Below are positions 1-10,647 of a DNA stretch of 64,000 nucleotides, piece after piece; the first letter of the stretch is position 1, and each line of letters begins with the position of its first letter. Location: the NCBI RefSeq assembly GCF_004214935.1, contig NZ_SFCC01000003.1:62001-126000 (forward strand), read 5' to 3'. A program made the translations under genes and the position numbers. Under the pieces are notes generated by a model. The model did no database searches. It was given only the letters and a program-made list of their open reading frames with translations, and was not told where the DNA came from. This DNA is from Amycolatopsis suaedae (GTDB taxonomy: Bacteria > Actinomycetota > Actinomycetes > Mycobacteriales > Pseudonocardiaceae).

Positions 1-458
1 GCGCAGTTCGGGCAGCCGGACAAGCAGGTGTGGGCCATCGACGGCGACGGCTGCTTCCAGATGACCAACCAGGAACTGGCCACCTGTGCCATCGAGGGCG
101 CGCCGATCAAGGTCGCGGTGATCAACAACGGCAACCTCGGCATGGTCCGGCAGTGGCAGAACCTCTTCTACTCGGAGCGCTACTCCAACACCGACCTGGG
201 CACCCACAAGCACCGCATCCCGGACTTCACGCTGCTGGCCGAGGCGCTGGGCTGCGCGGGGCTGCGGTGTGAGACGAAGGAGGAGGTCGATACGGTCATC
301 CAGCGGGCCATGGCCATCAACGACCGTCCCGTGGTGATCGACTTCGTCGTGGGCAAGGACGCCCAGGTCTGGCCCATGGTGGCCGCCGGTACCGGCAACG
401 ACGAGATCATGGCCGCGCGGGGCATCCGCCCGCTGTTCGACGACGACGAGGTTTCCCG

Positions 459-462
<4 letters not shown>
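1..462 (+). CDS. ilvB: Acetolactate synthase large subunit, C-terminal part
   Basis: This is the last 153 residues of the TPP-dependent large subunit of acetohydroxyacid synthase, which condenses two pyruvates (valine/leucine) or pyruvate with 2-oxobutyrate (isoleucine). The reading frame is open from base 1, so the gene begins upstream of the window. The TPP/Mg2+ motif is visible: GDGCFQM, then NN in [13 protein letters not shown] about 30 residues later, followed by the family's C-terminal segment with the QVWPMV motif. The stop overlaps the ilvN start in ATGA, so the two subunits are translationally coupled. Assignment is secure; the start and any upstream leader cannot be seen. Confidence 0.96.
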
Positions 463-2007
<1,545 letters not shown>

Positions 2008-2027
2008 CGCGTCGCCGACGGCCCAAA

Positions 2028-2082
2028 GCACGTGAAGGCCACCTTCATTACGTGAGACGTGGTGAAGGTGGCCTTCACGTGC
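2028..2082. repeat. Perfect 20-bp inverted repeat, GTGAAGG-type palindrome
   Basis: Arms 2028-2047 and 2063-2082 are exact reverse complements around a 15-base loop, and read GTGAAGGCCACCTTCA and its complement in the core. It starts 21 bases after the ilvC stop and could act as a transcription stop or mRNA-stabilising hairpin, though no T-run follows. It belongs to the same family as the element at 10459-10509. Confidence 0.85.
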
Positions 2083-2120
2083 CTAGCAACGGCACCGTAC
2101 TTGCGCGAGACGCAACCACA

Positions 2121-2159
2121 GCGCCCCTGCCGACGGCCCCAGGCCGTCGGCAGGGGCGC
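2121..2159. repeat. Perfect 18-bp hairpin
   Basis: Arms 2121-2138 and 2142-2159 are exact complements with a 3-base loop (CCA). No T-run follows. It could be a bidirectional terminator or a genome-wide intergenic repeat; the sequence alone does not decide. Confidence 0.75.
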
Positions 2160-2534
2160 GACTTAGCCGGGGCCCTGGCGTCTGGTGCCGTGAGGGCCCC
2201 CTTCACGGCATAGTCAGTCGGCTGCCTGGCGGAGTGGGCTGGAAGGCAGAAGTCACGAGGTGTCGCCTGCCCGGCAGCCTCAGTGGTCACAGCGGCCCCA
2301 GCCTGCCCGGCAGCCCCACCGGCCACCACGAACGAGACCACACCGGGTCAACGTCACCGCCACGAACGGCACCTTGGTAGCGCAACACGCAACCACAGTG
2401 CCCTTAGTAGCACCGCCGACCGCCCGGACCGCGTCATTCGCGTTCTGGAAGCCGAGACTCACGTTCCGGCCCGGCAGGGCCGCGAGCGGCCCATAATCCG
2501 GAACCGATGCCAGGTAGTGGGACAAGATAGGCGG

Positions 2535-2602
2535 GAACGTACAACTCGCGCCCCAGAACGTACGACTCGCGTTCTGCGCTCACGCACGCGAGTTCTGCGT
2601 TC
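2535..2602. repeat. GAACGTACRACTCGCG repeat cluster
   Basis: GAACGTACAACTCGCG (2535-2550) is repeated as GAACGTACGACTCGCG (2556-2571), and a diverged inverted copy lies at 2587-2602. ACTCGCG (2565-2571) and CGCGAGT (2587-2593) can pair. Function unknown; it looks like an interspersed intergenic repeat. Confidence 0.6.
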
Positions 2603-2755
2603 GAGACCGCCCACCTTGCCCTGCCGCATCCGGACTTCGCGCGCTTCAGAAGAAGTGGCCACTTGGCGGAAACGGTTCAGACTTTCGGCGGTGACCGACA
2701 GCGCCCACCGTGAGTAATTTCCTGGCGAAGATCACCTCACGCGAAAGGGTCGCTC

Positions 2756-3610
2756 GTGCGTCGAAGAATTCTCTCCGTCATCGCCGCTGCCGTCGCGGTC
2801 GCCGGCACCGTGTTCGCCGCCACTCCGGCGGGTGCCCAGCCGTCCCCGTCCGGGGTACAGCCCAACATCGTCGGCGGCACCCCGGCTCCCGACGGCGCCT
2901 ACCCGTTCATGGTCAGCCTCCAGGCCAAGGACGGCGAGGGCACCGGGTACGACAGGCACGGCTGCGGCGGCAGCCTGATCCACCCCTACCTCGTACTGAC
3001 CGCGGCGCACTGCGTCCAGGGCGCGAAGCCCGAGGACCTGCAGGTGGTCGTCGGCACCACGGTCCTGTCCAGCAATGCGGGCGAGAAGCGCGACGTGGCC
3101 GAGCTCAAGGCCCACCCGAAATACCAGTTCCCCAACTACGACGTCGCCGTCCTCGTGCTGAAGGCCCCGGTGACGAGCGTCGATGCCCCGCTGCTGCCCA
3201 GCCGCGGCACCGACGCGCTGGAGCGGCCCGGCACCACCGCCAGGGTGATCGGCTGGGGCAACACCATCGAGCAGTCGCACGGCAACCCCGGCAACGGCAA
3301 CCGGAGCTTCCCGGACCGCCTGCAGCAGGTCGACGTGCCGATCGTCTCGCGCGCCGAGTGTCAGGTGGGCAACCCGGACACCAAGATCGACGACACGCTG
3401 GTCTGCGCCGGGGTGACGCACAAGGACGCCTGCCAGGGTGACAGCGGCGGCCCGCTGATGCGTGAGGCCACCGTGGACGGCCGCAAGGTCTGGTTCCAGA
3501 TCGGCATCGTCAGCGGCGGCTACGGCTGTGCCGCGACCGGCGCCCCCGGCTACTACTCGCGGATCGGCAACGCCGAGATCAACGACTTCATCCGTGAGTT
3601 CACCGGCTGA
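2756..3610 (+). CDS. Secreted trypsin-like serine protease (S1A)
   Basis: A 284-residue extracellular protease. A signal peptide with an arginine-rich start and hydrophobic core ends near AGA-QP (residue about 27), followed by a short propeptide up to the activation site IVGG (38-41). The triad is His85 in TAAHC, Asp129 in DVAV and Ser230 in GDSGGP. Asp224, six residues before the serine, is the S1-pocket position and predicts cleavage after Lys/Arg. Cysteines flank the His and Ser as in bacterial trypsins. The GTG start has GAAAGG about 8 bases upstream. It is likely monocistronic; the target is unknown. Confidence 0.93.
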   Translation: MRRRILSVIAAAVAVAGTVFAATPAGAQPSPSGVQPNIVGGTPAPDGAYPFMVSLQAKDGEGTGYDRHGCGGSLIHPYLVLTAAHCVQGAKPEDLQVVVGTTVLSSNAGEKRDVAELKAHPKYQFPNYDVAVLVLKAPVTSVDAPLLPSRGTDALERPGTTARVIGWGNTIEQSHGNPGNGNRSFPDRLQQVDVPIVSRAECQVGNPDTKIDDTLVCAGVTHKDACQGDSGGPLMREATVDGRKVWFQIGIVSGGYGCAATGAPGYYSRIGNAEINDFIREFTG

Positions 3611-3628
3611 GGCCGTTACTGTGCGTCC

Positions 3629-3844
3629 ATGATCGACGACAAAGGGCACGTCCGGCACCAGCTCGACCTGAGCGGTGCCGAGTGGAAGCCCGCCGGGCCG
3701 GAGGCCGAGGTCGCCTTCGTCCCGCACACCGACGGCGTCGAGTACGTCGCGGTGCGCCAGCCCGGCGGGCCCACGCTCGTCTACACGCCGTCCGAGTGGG
3801 AGGCGTTCCAGAACGGCGCTATCGACGGCGAATTCACGCCGTAA
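3629..3844 (+). CDS. DUF397-like small protein
   Basis: A 71-residue protein with the DUF397 pattern: W at residue 19, EYVAVRQPGGPTLVYTPSEW and a C-terminal AFQNGAIDGEF. DUF397 proteins are small actinobacterial proteins, often next to XRE-family regulators, with no settled biochemical role; no XRE gene adjoins this one. The ATG lies 18 bases after the protease stop and lacks a clear ribosome site. The 3' end overlaps the convergent ankyrin gene by 11 bases. The domain call rests on the pattern. Confidence 0.75.
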   Translation: MIDDKGHVRHQLDLSGAEWKPAGPEAEVAFVPHTDGVEYVAVRQPGGPTLVYTPSEWEAFQNGAIDGEFTP

Positions 3845-5204
3845 GTAGGGCGGCCACCTCCGGGTGGCCGCCGTACTCGGCCCAGCTCTCGGCGTCCCCT
3901 TCGTGCAGCGCGTCGACGATCGACGGGTCGGCTCCCGCGTCCAGCAGCACCCGCACCACGTCCAGGTGGCCGCTCTGCGCGGCCAGGTGCAGTGCCGTGA
4001 CGCCCTCGCCGTGGTCCGGGCCGCCGAACGTCCCGAGCTGGTTCACGTCCGCGCCCACCTCCAGCAGGGCCCGGACGGCCGCGACCGCGCCACTGGCCGC
4101 CGCCCAGGTCAGGGCGGTGCCCCGGTAGACGTCGGCCTCGACGCGGGCGCCCCGGCGGGCCAGCAGCCGCACCGCGTCGGCCCGGTCGTTGCGGGCCGCC
4201 CAGCTCAGCGCCTCGTCGCGGACCTCGGCGACGTCCGCGGAGTCGGGCCGCCAGAACGGGAACCCGCTGTGCGGCCGGTAGAACTCGCGGTGTGCCCCCG
4301 CTACCGCCGGGCGGGACAACAGGTGCTCGATCAGGTCGAGCCTGCCCAGGCCGGCGGCCACCCGCAGGTTGCCCGGCGCGAGGTCGATCTCGGCCAGCAG
4401 CTCGGCGACCCGCCGGTTGCCCCAGAACAGCGCCACCACCAGCGGCGTCCCGCCGTCGCCCCGGGCGCTCACCGACACCGGGGCGCCGGCGTCGAGCAGC
4501 ATCCGGGCCAGCTCCGGCAGGTCGCTGTAGGCGGCCTGGTGCAGAGACGTCCAGCCGTGGGCGTTGGCCGACGCCGGGTCGGCACCCCGGTCCAGCAGCA
4601 CCCGCACCAGCCGCTCGTCGCACGTCGCGCCCGCCATGCCGAGCAGGTCGTTGCCGTTGGTGCCACGCAGGCCGACCAGCTCGGGGAACCGGTCGACCAG
4701 CTCGGCGAGCCCGTCGACGTCGCGGTCCTCGACGGCGCGGTACGCCTTGGCGAACGGCTCGCCGCTGGCCGTCAGCTCGCGTACGTGCCTGCGCAGCTCC
4801 CGCCATCCGCCGAAGCCGTGCTCGGCCGCGACGACGGCCCGCGCGCCCGCCCTGGTCATCGGCTTCGACCAGCGCTCGAACGCGGCCGTCGCGGACTCCG
4901 TGCCGTCCAGTGCCGACGCCAGCAGGCCGTGGGCGCGGCCGGTGTAGTAGTCCAGGTCGTCGTGGTAGGCGTGCTGCAGGCCGGGGCCGTGCCGCTCGAT
5001 CCGGTAGACATAGGCGGTCAGCTTGGGCCAGCTGGGGAAACCCAGCTCCCTGGCCAGCACGAACTGGGCCTCGGTGAGCTTGAGCGGGTCGCTGGGCGCC
5101 GGATGTGTGGCGGCCACCCGGTCCAGTGCCTCCGGTGCACCGGCGCGGTGCGACCGCAGCAGGTCCTTGGCACGCTTGCGCAGCTGTTCGGAACTGAGGT
5201 TCAT
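3834..5204 (-). CDS. Ankyrin-repeat protein
   Basis: A 456-residue, apparently cytoplasmic protein. The N-terminal ~130 residues (LSSEQLRKRAKDLLRSHR...) match the N-terminal region often seen before ankyrin repeats in actinobacterial proteins. From about residue 170 there are ankyrin repeats such as LVRVLLDRGADPASANAHGW, a diverged run in the middle, and clear repeats near the C-terminus (TALHLAAQSGHLDVVRVLLD). Ankyrin repeats bind protein partners, but nothing here shows which. No signal peptide or membrane segment. It converges on the DUF397 gene and diverges from serA. Confidence 0.85.
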   Translation of the reverse strand: MNLSSEQLRKRAKDLLRSHRAGAPEALDRVAATHPAPSDPLKLTEAQFVLARELGFPSWPKLTAYVYRIERHGPGLQHAYHDDLDYYTGRAHGLLASALDGTESATAAFERWSKPMTRAGARAVVAAEHGFGGWRELRRHVRELTASGEPFAKAYRAVEDRDVDGLAELVDRFPELVGLRGTNGNDLLGMAGATCDERLVRVLLDRGADPASANAHGWTSLHQAAYSDLPELARMLLDAGAPVSVSARGDGGTPLVVALFWGNRRVAELLAEIDLAPGNLRVAAGLGRLDLIEHLLSRPAVAGAHREFYRPHSGFPFWRPDSADVAEVRDEALSWAARNDRADAVRLLARRGARVEADVYRGTALTWAAASGAVAAVRALLEVGADVNQLGTFGGPDHGEGVTALHLAAQSGHLDVVRVLLDAGADPSIVDALHEGDAESWAEYGGHPEVAALLTA

Positions 5205-5473
5205 CCTCTTCCTTCCCGTCGCGCCCGTGGTCCGCTGACACCGGGCGGGAAAGAAGGCGTCATCTCACTGGGTGAAACCAGGGGTGGGCTCTGCCCTTTC
5301 CGCGGACTGGACGCGGCCCCCGCCGCGCTGATCCACAGCATATCCGACGTTCCACATTACGAACCAGTTAACAGCCACCTGTTCGGGTAACCCCGTCAGG
5401 CCACTAAGCTGCCGGTATCCGGGCACAGCGTCGTGGCCGACTCATTCCGAAGACGAGCCCTGGGAGCCGTATC

Positions 5474-7069
5474 GTGAGCACCGCCAGCAAACCCGTCGTC
5501 CTCATCGCGGAAAAGCTCGCCCCCTCCGTGCTGGACGTGTTCGGTGACGAGGTCGAGGTCCAGCATGTGGACGGTACGGACCGTCCCGCGCTGCTGTCCG
5601 CGGTCGCCGGTGCCGACGCGCTGCTGGTCCGCTCCGCGACGAAGGTCGACGCCGAGGTGCTCGGCGCCACCACCCGGCTCAAGGTCGTCGCCCGCGCCGG
5701 TGTCGGCCTGGACAACGTCGAGGTGCCCGCCGCCACCGAGCGTGGCGTGCTGGTGGTGAACGCGCCGACGTCGAACATCGTCTCGGCGGCCGAGCACGCC
5801 GTCGCCCTGCTGCTGGCCGTCGCACGCCGCGTGCCCGCCGCCGACCAGAGTCTGCGTGGCGGGGAGTGGAAGCGCAGCTCCTACAGCGGCATCGAGCTCA
5901 ACGGCAAGACCGTCGGCGTGGTCGGCCTCGGCAAGATCGGTCAGTTGTTCGCCCAGCGCCTGGCCGCCTTCGGTACCCGCCTGGTCGCCTACGACCCCTA
6001 CGTCTCGGCCGCCCGCGCCGCCCAGCTCGGCATCGAGCTGCTCAGCCTGGACGAGCTGCTGGAGCAGGCCGACGCCATCTCCATCCACCTGCCGAAGACC
6101 CCGGAGACCAAGGGCCTCATCGGCGCCGACGCACTGAAGAAGACCAAGCCGGGCGTCATCATCGTCAACGCCGCCCGCGGCGGCCTGGTCGACGAGGACG
6201 CGCTTGCCGCCGCCATCCGTGAGGGGCACGTCGGCGGCGCGGGCATCGACGTGTTCGCCACCGAGCCGACCACCTCCAGCCCGCTGTTCGAGCTGCCCAA
6301 CGTCGTCGTCACGCCGCACCTCGGCGCGTCGACCGCCGAGGCGCAGGACCGCGCGGGCACCGACGTCGCCCGCTCGGTGCTGCTGGCCCTGCGTGGCGAC
6401 TTCGTGCCCGACGCGGTGAACGTCGCGGGCGGCACCGTCGGCGAGGAGGTGCGGCCGTACCTGTCGCTGACCCAGAAGCTGGGCACCGTGCTCACCGCGC
6501 TGCGCCCGAAGGCGCCGCAGACGGTCACCGTGGTCGTGCGCGGCGAGCTGTCCGGCGAGGAGGTCGGCATCCTGCGGCTCGCGGCCCTGCGTGGCGTGTT
6601 CGCCGGCGTGGTCGACACGCAGGTGACGTTCGTGAACGCGCCCCGGCTGGCCGAGGAACTGGGTGTCCAGGTCGAGCTGACCACCGAGTCCGAGAGCCCC
6701 AACCACCGCAGCCTGGTCACCGTGCGCGCGGTGCACTCCGACGGCAGCACGCTGACCGTGTCCGGTGCGCTCACCGGCAAGGACGAGGTGGAGAAGCTGG
6801 TCGAGGTCAACGGCCGGTCGTTCGACCTGCGGGCCGAGGGCAACGTGCTGCTGCTGGAGTACCCGGACCGCCCGGGCATCATGGGCCGCGTCGGCACGCT
6901 GCTCGGCGAGGCCGGGGTCAACATCGAGGCCGCGCAGATCAGCCAGACCCGGGATCGCGCCGACGCCGTCATGCTGCTGCGGGTCGACCGGTCCGTCGAC
7001 GCGCACGTGCTGGAGCCGATCGGCACCGTCGTCGGCGCGAAGACCATTCGCGCGGTCAACTTCGACTGA
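5474..7069 (+). CDS. serA: D-3-phosphoglycerate dehydrogenase
   Basis: The first enzyme of serine biosynthesis (531 residues), oxidising 3-phosphoglycerate with NAD+. Order: substrate-binding domain, NAD-binding domain with GLGKIGQLFAQRLAAFG (about 150-166), catalytic Arg in NAARGG, catalytic His in TPHLGAST, then the intervening domain and a C-terminal ACT domain (about 455-531, starting NVLLLEYPDRPGIMGRVG). This is the long, ACT-bearing form found in mycobacteria and relatives, which is serine-inhibited. The GTG start gives the conserved KPVVLIAEKLAPSV N-terminus. The 269-base divergent spacer to the ankyrin gene should hold its promoter. Confidence 0.97.
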   Translation: MSTASKPVVLIAEKLAPSVLDVFGDEVEVQHVDGTDRPALLSAVAGADALLVRSATKVDAEVLGATTRLKVVARAGVGLDNVEVPAATERGVLVVNAPTSNIVSAAEHAVALLLAVARRVPAADQSLRGGEWKRSSYSGIELNGKTVGVVGLGKIGQLFAQRLAAFGTRLVAYDPYVSAARAAQLGIELLSLDELLEQADAISIHLPKTPETKGLIGADALKKTKPGVIIVNAARGGLVDEDALAAAIREGHVGGAGIDVFATEPTTSSPLFELPNVVVTPHLGASTAEAQDRAGTDVARSVLLALRGDFVPDAVNVAGGTVGEEVRPYLSLTQKLGTVLTALRPKAPQTVTVVVRGELSGEEVGILRLAALRGVFAGVVDTQVTFVNAPRLAEELGVQVELTTESESPNHRSLVTVRAVHSDGSTLTVSGALTGKDEVEKLVEVNGRSFDLRAEGNVLLLEYPDRPGIMGRVGTLLGEAGVNIEAAQISQTRDRADAVMLLRVDRSVDAHVLEPIGTVVGAKTIRAVNFD

Positions 7070-7140
7070 TCGTCTCGGATAGGTAACCGACCCGTCCGGG
7101 CCTACCAAAGTAGGTCGCGGACGCGATTAGGTTGCCCGCC

Positions 7141-10100
7141 ATGAGACACAGACCGCTCCGGTCGTCGGCCGTGGTGTTCACCGCGGTGCTGGCGGCCACC
7201 GTGTTCGGCACGCCGGGCGCCACGGCGCAGACTCCGCCACTCGCGGACGCCGTGGCCCCGGCGAAGTCCGACGCCGGGCCCCTCAAGGACAAACTGTCGC
7301 CGCGGCTGCACGCCCAGGAAGGCAGGGTGACCGCGTTCGTCGAGCTGGCCAAGCGCCCGGCCGTCGACGCGTTCAACGCCGAGCGCGGACGCGGCAAGGA
7401 GCAGGCCAAGCGGGCCGCCCGCGCCGCCAAGACCGAGACCGAGGGCGCCGTCGACTCCGTGGTCGGCCAGCTGCGCTCCGGTGACGCCGGTACGAAGCTG
7501 CTCGCCGAGACGTCCAACGCCGTGCCCGGCGCCGTCGTCACCGCCGACGCGGGCCACCTGCGTGAGCTGGCCAAGCGCGACGACGTGGTCTCCGTGCGCA
7601 CGGTCGTGCCGAAGACCCGCACCAACACCAGCGCCGTCCAGCTCACCAGGACGCTCAACGTCTGGCAGCAGACCGGCCGTCTCGGCGACGGCATCCGCGT
7701 CGGCGTCATCGACGACGGCGTCGACTACACCCACGCGCACTTCGGCGGCCCGGGCACCAAGGAGGCGTACCGGGCCATCGACCGCACCAAGATCGACCCG
7801 TCGTTCTTCCCGACCGCCAAGGTGGTCGGCGGCACGGACCTGGTCGGCGACGACTACGACTCGGGCGGGCAGGGCGAGGTCACCGTCCCCAAGCCCGACC
7901 CCAACCCGATCTCCTGCGGTTCGCACGGCACCCACGTCGCCGGTACCGCCGCCGGGTTCGGCGTCAACGCCGACGGCTCGACGTTCACCGGTGACTACCC
8001 GAAGCTGACCCCGGAGACCGTCGGCGCGATGCGCATCGGTCCGGGCACCGCGCCGAAGGCGCTCATCTACGCGATCAAGGTGTTCGGCTGCCACGGTTCG
8101 ACGAACGTGACGTCGCAGGCGCTGGACTGGGCACTCGACCCGGACGGCGACGGCGACTTCACCGACCACCTCGACCTGGTCAACCTGTCGCTGGGCAGCG
8201 ACTACGGCGCACCCGACGACCCCGACTCGCTGTTCGTGCGCAAGCTCGCCGCCAACAACGTGCTCCCGGTGTTCTCCGGCGGCAACGGCGGCGACCTGTA
8301 CGACATCGGCGGCTCGCCGGGCAACACGCCCGAGGCGCTGACCGTGGCCAGCAGCCGGGACGCCTCGGTGGTGCGCGACGTCGTGGAATCCGTGACCCCG
8401 CCGGGTCAGCGCACCGGCCAGTTCAGCCAGGAGTTCGCCGGCTACGACACGCTGGACCTGACCGGCGACGTCACCCGGATCTCGGCGGCCAACGACGACG
8501 GCTGCGACCCGTACTCCGACGCCGACCGCGCCGCGGTCGCGGGCAAGATCGTCTGGCTGGAGTGGGACGACAACGACGCCACCCGGCAGTGCGGCTCGGT
8601 GGCCCGCTCGTCCAACGCCGAGCAGGCGGGCGCGAAGGGCGCGTTGTTCACGTCCAAACTGGAGCACTTCGCCGCCGGGATCGCCGGAAACGCGACCCTG
8701 CCGACGTTCCAGCTGACCGGGTCGGCCACCACGGCACTGCGCCCCGCGCTGGACGCGGGCACGCTGCGGGTGCGGATGGCAGGCACCGGCCGCGCCGCGC
8801 TGCAGACGTTCGACCAGTCCATTGTGGACACACCGAGTAGCTTCACCTCGCGGGGCGTCCGCGGCCCGAGCGTGAAGCCGGACGTGGCCGCGCCGGGTGA
8901 CTCGATCGCCTCGGCGTTCAGTGGCAGCGGCAACGACCGCACGGTGCTGTCGGGTACCTCGATGGCGGCCCCGCACACCTCGGGTATCGCGGCGCTGATC
9001 CGCCAGGCCCACCCGGACTGGACGGTCGAGGAGGTCAAGGCCGCGGTGGTCAACACCGCGGGTGCCGACATCAAGTCGCAGGCGGGTGCGGTCTACGCGC
9101 CGCAGCGCGTCGGCTCCGGCAGGGTGGACGCCAAGGCCGCGCTGGACAACGAGGTACTGGCCTACGTCATGGACAACCCCGGTTCGGTGAGTGCCACGTT
9201 CGGCACCGTCGAGGCCGCCGGCCCGGTGTCGCTGACCAAGACGCTCAAGGTGGTCAACAAGGGCGTCCGGCCGGTCGAGTTCGGGGTCGCCTACCAGGGC
9301 GTCACCCAGCTGCCCGGGGTGCGCTACGAGCTGGACAAGGCGTCGCTGAAGCTCAGCCCGCGTGGCATCGGCACGGTGCGGGTGACGTTGAAGATCGACG
9401 ACCCGAAGGCACTGCGCAAGGTCATCGACCCGACGATGGAAACCGTCCAGGCCGGCCTGGCCAGGCAGTTCCTCGCCGACGCGTCCGGCAAGGTGGTGTT
9501 CACGCCGAAGGCAGGCGCCACCGTCGGGCTGCGGGTGCCGGTCTACGCCGCCCCGAAGCCGGTCGCCGCGATCACCACCCCCGGTGCGATCGGCTTCGGT
9601 GCCGGGCAGACGCAGGCCGTGCTCAACCTCGGTGGCCGCGGTGTCACGCAGGGCACGGGCAGCCAGGCGTACCGGTCGCTGGTCAGCGTGTTCGAGCTGC
9701 AGGCCCAGTCGCCGCAGCTGCCCGAATGCGCCGGCGACGTGACCGAGGGCTGCACGATCAACGGCACGGCGAAGGGCGGTGACATCCGTTACGTCGGCGC
9801 CACGTCGACCGCCCCGCTGGCCCGCCAGCAGGGCAACCCGGGCGACGCGCTGCTCGCGTTCGGCGTCGCCACCTGGAGCGACTGGGCGAACCTGGGCAGC
9901 AACACCGTCCCGTTCGTCGACATCGACACCACCGGCGACGGCAGGCCGGACTTCGAGACCTACGTGTCGAAGAGCACCGGCACCGACGTGCTGCTGGTGG
10001 TGACGGTCGACATCACCGGGCCGCGACCGCGCACGGTCGACGTCCAGCCGCTGAACGGCCACTTCGGCGACGTGGACACCAACGTGTTCGACAGCAACGT

Positions 10101-10452
10101 CGTGGTGCTGCCGGTCCGGCTGACCGCGCTGGGCATCGACCCGAACGCCGACACCCACCGGATCAGCTACACGGTCGGCACGACCGGGTACTACCGGGCG
10201 CCGGGCAGTTCGGTCATCGACAGCACGCCCGCGGTGTCGTTCGACGCCACCTCGCCCGGCTACTGGGTCCAGGGCGGCGGCGACGCCGCGCTGACCTACC
10301 TGGCCAGGCCGGGAACGGCGCTGGTGGTCAACCGCGACGCGGAGTCGGCTGGCAAGGACACGTTCCTCGGCCTGCTGGCGCTGCACCACCACAACGCGGC
10401 AGGCGCCCGCGCCTCGGTCACCACCGTCCAGGCTCCCGCGGTGTCGCCGTAG
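7141..10452 (+). CDS. Large secreted subtilisin-like protease (S8) with PA insert
   Basis: A 1103-residue extracellular protease. A signal peptide (to about GATAQ, residue 29) is followed by an inhibitor-like propeptide. The S8 domain has Asp at about 190 (VIDDGVDYTHAHF), His at about 262 (GSHGTHVAGTA) and Ser at about 607 (LSGTSMAAPHTSG). A protease-associated (PA) domain is inserted between His and Ser (about 440-550), as in lactocepin-like enzymes. The C-terminal ~400 residues are beta-rich repeats without a membrane anchor or sorting signal. I chose ATG 7141 over TTG 7132 because it gives a normal signal peptide; TTAGGT 12-17 bases upstream could be a -10 box, so the mRNA may be leaderless. 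Confidence 0.93.
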   Translation: MRHRPLRSSAVVFTAVLAATVFGTPGATAQTPPLADAVAPAKSDAGPLKDKLSPRLHAQEGRVTAFVELAKRPAVDAFNAERGRGKEQAKRAARAAKTETEGAVDSVVGQLRSGDAGTKLLAETSNAVPGAVVTADAGHLRELAKRDDVVSVRTVVPKTRTNTSAVQLTRTLNVWQQTGRLGDGIRVGVIDDGVDYTHAHFGGPGTKEAYRAIDRTKIDPSFFPTAKVVGGTDLVGDDYDSGGQGEVTVPKPDPNPISCGSHGTHVAGTAAGFGVNADGSTFTGDYPKLTPETVGAMRIGPGTAPKALIYAIKVFGCHGSTNVTSQALDWALDPDGDGDFTDHLDLVNLSLGSDYGAPDDPDSLFVRKLAANNVLPVFSGGNGGDLYDIGGSPGNTPEALTVASSRDASVVRDVVESVTPPGQRTGQFSQEFAGYDTLDLTGDVTRISAANDDGCDPYSDADRAAVAGKIVWLEWDDNDATRQCGSVARSSNAEQAGAKGALFTSKLEHFAAGIAGNATLPTFQLTGSATTALRPALDAGTLRVRMAGTGRAALQTFDQSIVDTPSSFTSRGVRGPSVKPDVAAPGDSIASAFSGSGNDRTVLSGTSMAAPHTSGIAALIRQAHPDWTVEEVKAAVVNTAGADIKSQAGAVYAPQRVGSGRVDAKAALDNEVLAYVMDNPGSVSATFGTVEAAGPVSLTKTLKVVNKGVRPVEFGVAYQGVTQLPGVRYELDKASLKLSPRGIGTVRVTLKIDDPKALRKVIDPTMETVQAGLARQFLADASGKVVFTPKAGATVGLRVPVYAAPKPVAAITTPGAIGFGAGQTQAVLNLGGRGVTQGTGSQAYRSLVSVFELQAQSPQLPECAGDVTEGCTINGTAKGGDIRYVGATSTAPLARQQGNPGDALLAFGVATWSDWANLGSNTVPFVDIDTTGDGRPDFETYVSKSTGTDVLLVVTVDITGPRPRTVDVQPLNGHFGDVDTNVFDSNVVVLPVRLTALGIDPNADTHRISYTVGTTGYYRAPGSSVIDSTPAVSFDATSPGYWVQGGGDAALTYLARPGTALVVNRDAESAGKDTFLGLLALHHHNAAGARASVTTVQAPAVSP

Positions 10453-10458
10453 CGAAGT

Positions 10459-10509
10459 CCGTGAAGGCGGCCCTCACGGCATCAGACGCCGTGAGGGCCC
10501 CCTTCACGG
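10459..10509. repeat. GTGAAGG-type palindrome (near-perfect 22-bp inverted repeat)
   Basis: Arms 10459-10480 and 10488-10509 pair with one mismatch around a 7-base loop. The right arm reads GTGAGGGCCCCCTTCAC, the same sequence as at 2190-2206. It sits just after the subtilisin gene, so it may serve as its terminator. Confidence 0.8.
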
Positions 10510-10614
10510 CATTGGGTAGAACCGGACATGTGAAAAGCCGCTTGTTGTACCTGTTGGCCTAGCGGGTGACACTATTGGGTGTCTCGGAGTCCGGGAAGCT
10601 CAGGCGGAAGGGTG

Positions 10615-10647
10615 GTGCGGCTTCGGCCGATTGTCGGCAGCCGGTAA
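10615..10647 (+). CDS. Possible short leader ORF before leuB
   Basis: GTG 10615 opens a 10-codon frame (M-R-L-R-P-I-V-G-S-R) ending in TAA, with GGAAGG at 10605-10610. It has one Leu, one Ile and one Val codon. A CGGCAG/CTGCCG hairpin (10635-10640 / 10649-10654) overlaps its end. No terminator-like hairpin with a T-run follows, so a control role for leuB is only a possibility. Confidence 0.25.
   Translation: MRLRPIVGSR

Larger units (their letters stand above)
2008..2755. other. Non-coding spacer rich in repeats
   Basis: This 748-base stretch separates ilvC from the trypsin-like gene and holds no convincing gene; open frames here lack recognisable domains or ribosome sites. It contains a perfect 20-bp inverted repeat (2028-2082), a perfect 18-bp hairpin (2121-2159), a short GTGAGGG...CCTTCAC element (2188-2211), two related copies of a 39-base sequence (2088-2126 and 2365-2403), a 14-base direct repeat (2266-2279, 2302-2315) and a GAACGTAC-type repeat cluster (2535-2602). 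Confidence 0.8.

Noticed and set aside
2260..2717. Overlapping open frames in the ilvC-trypsin spacer
   Set aside because: They cover repeats, lack ribosome sites and domains, and have Arg/Thr-rich composition typical of non-coding high-GC DNA.
7102..10392. Minus-strand open frame of about 1,096 codons opposite the subtilisin gene
   Set aside because: It is low-complexity Arg/Gly/Ala/Val-rich sequence, as expected opposite a high-GC gene, with no domain. The plus strand has a complete S8 triad.
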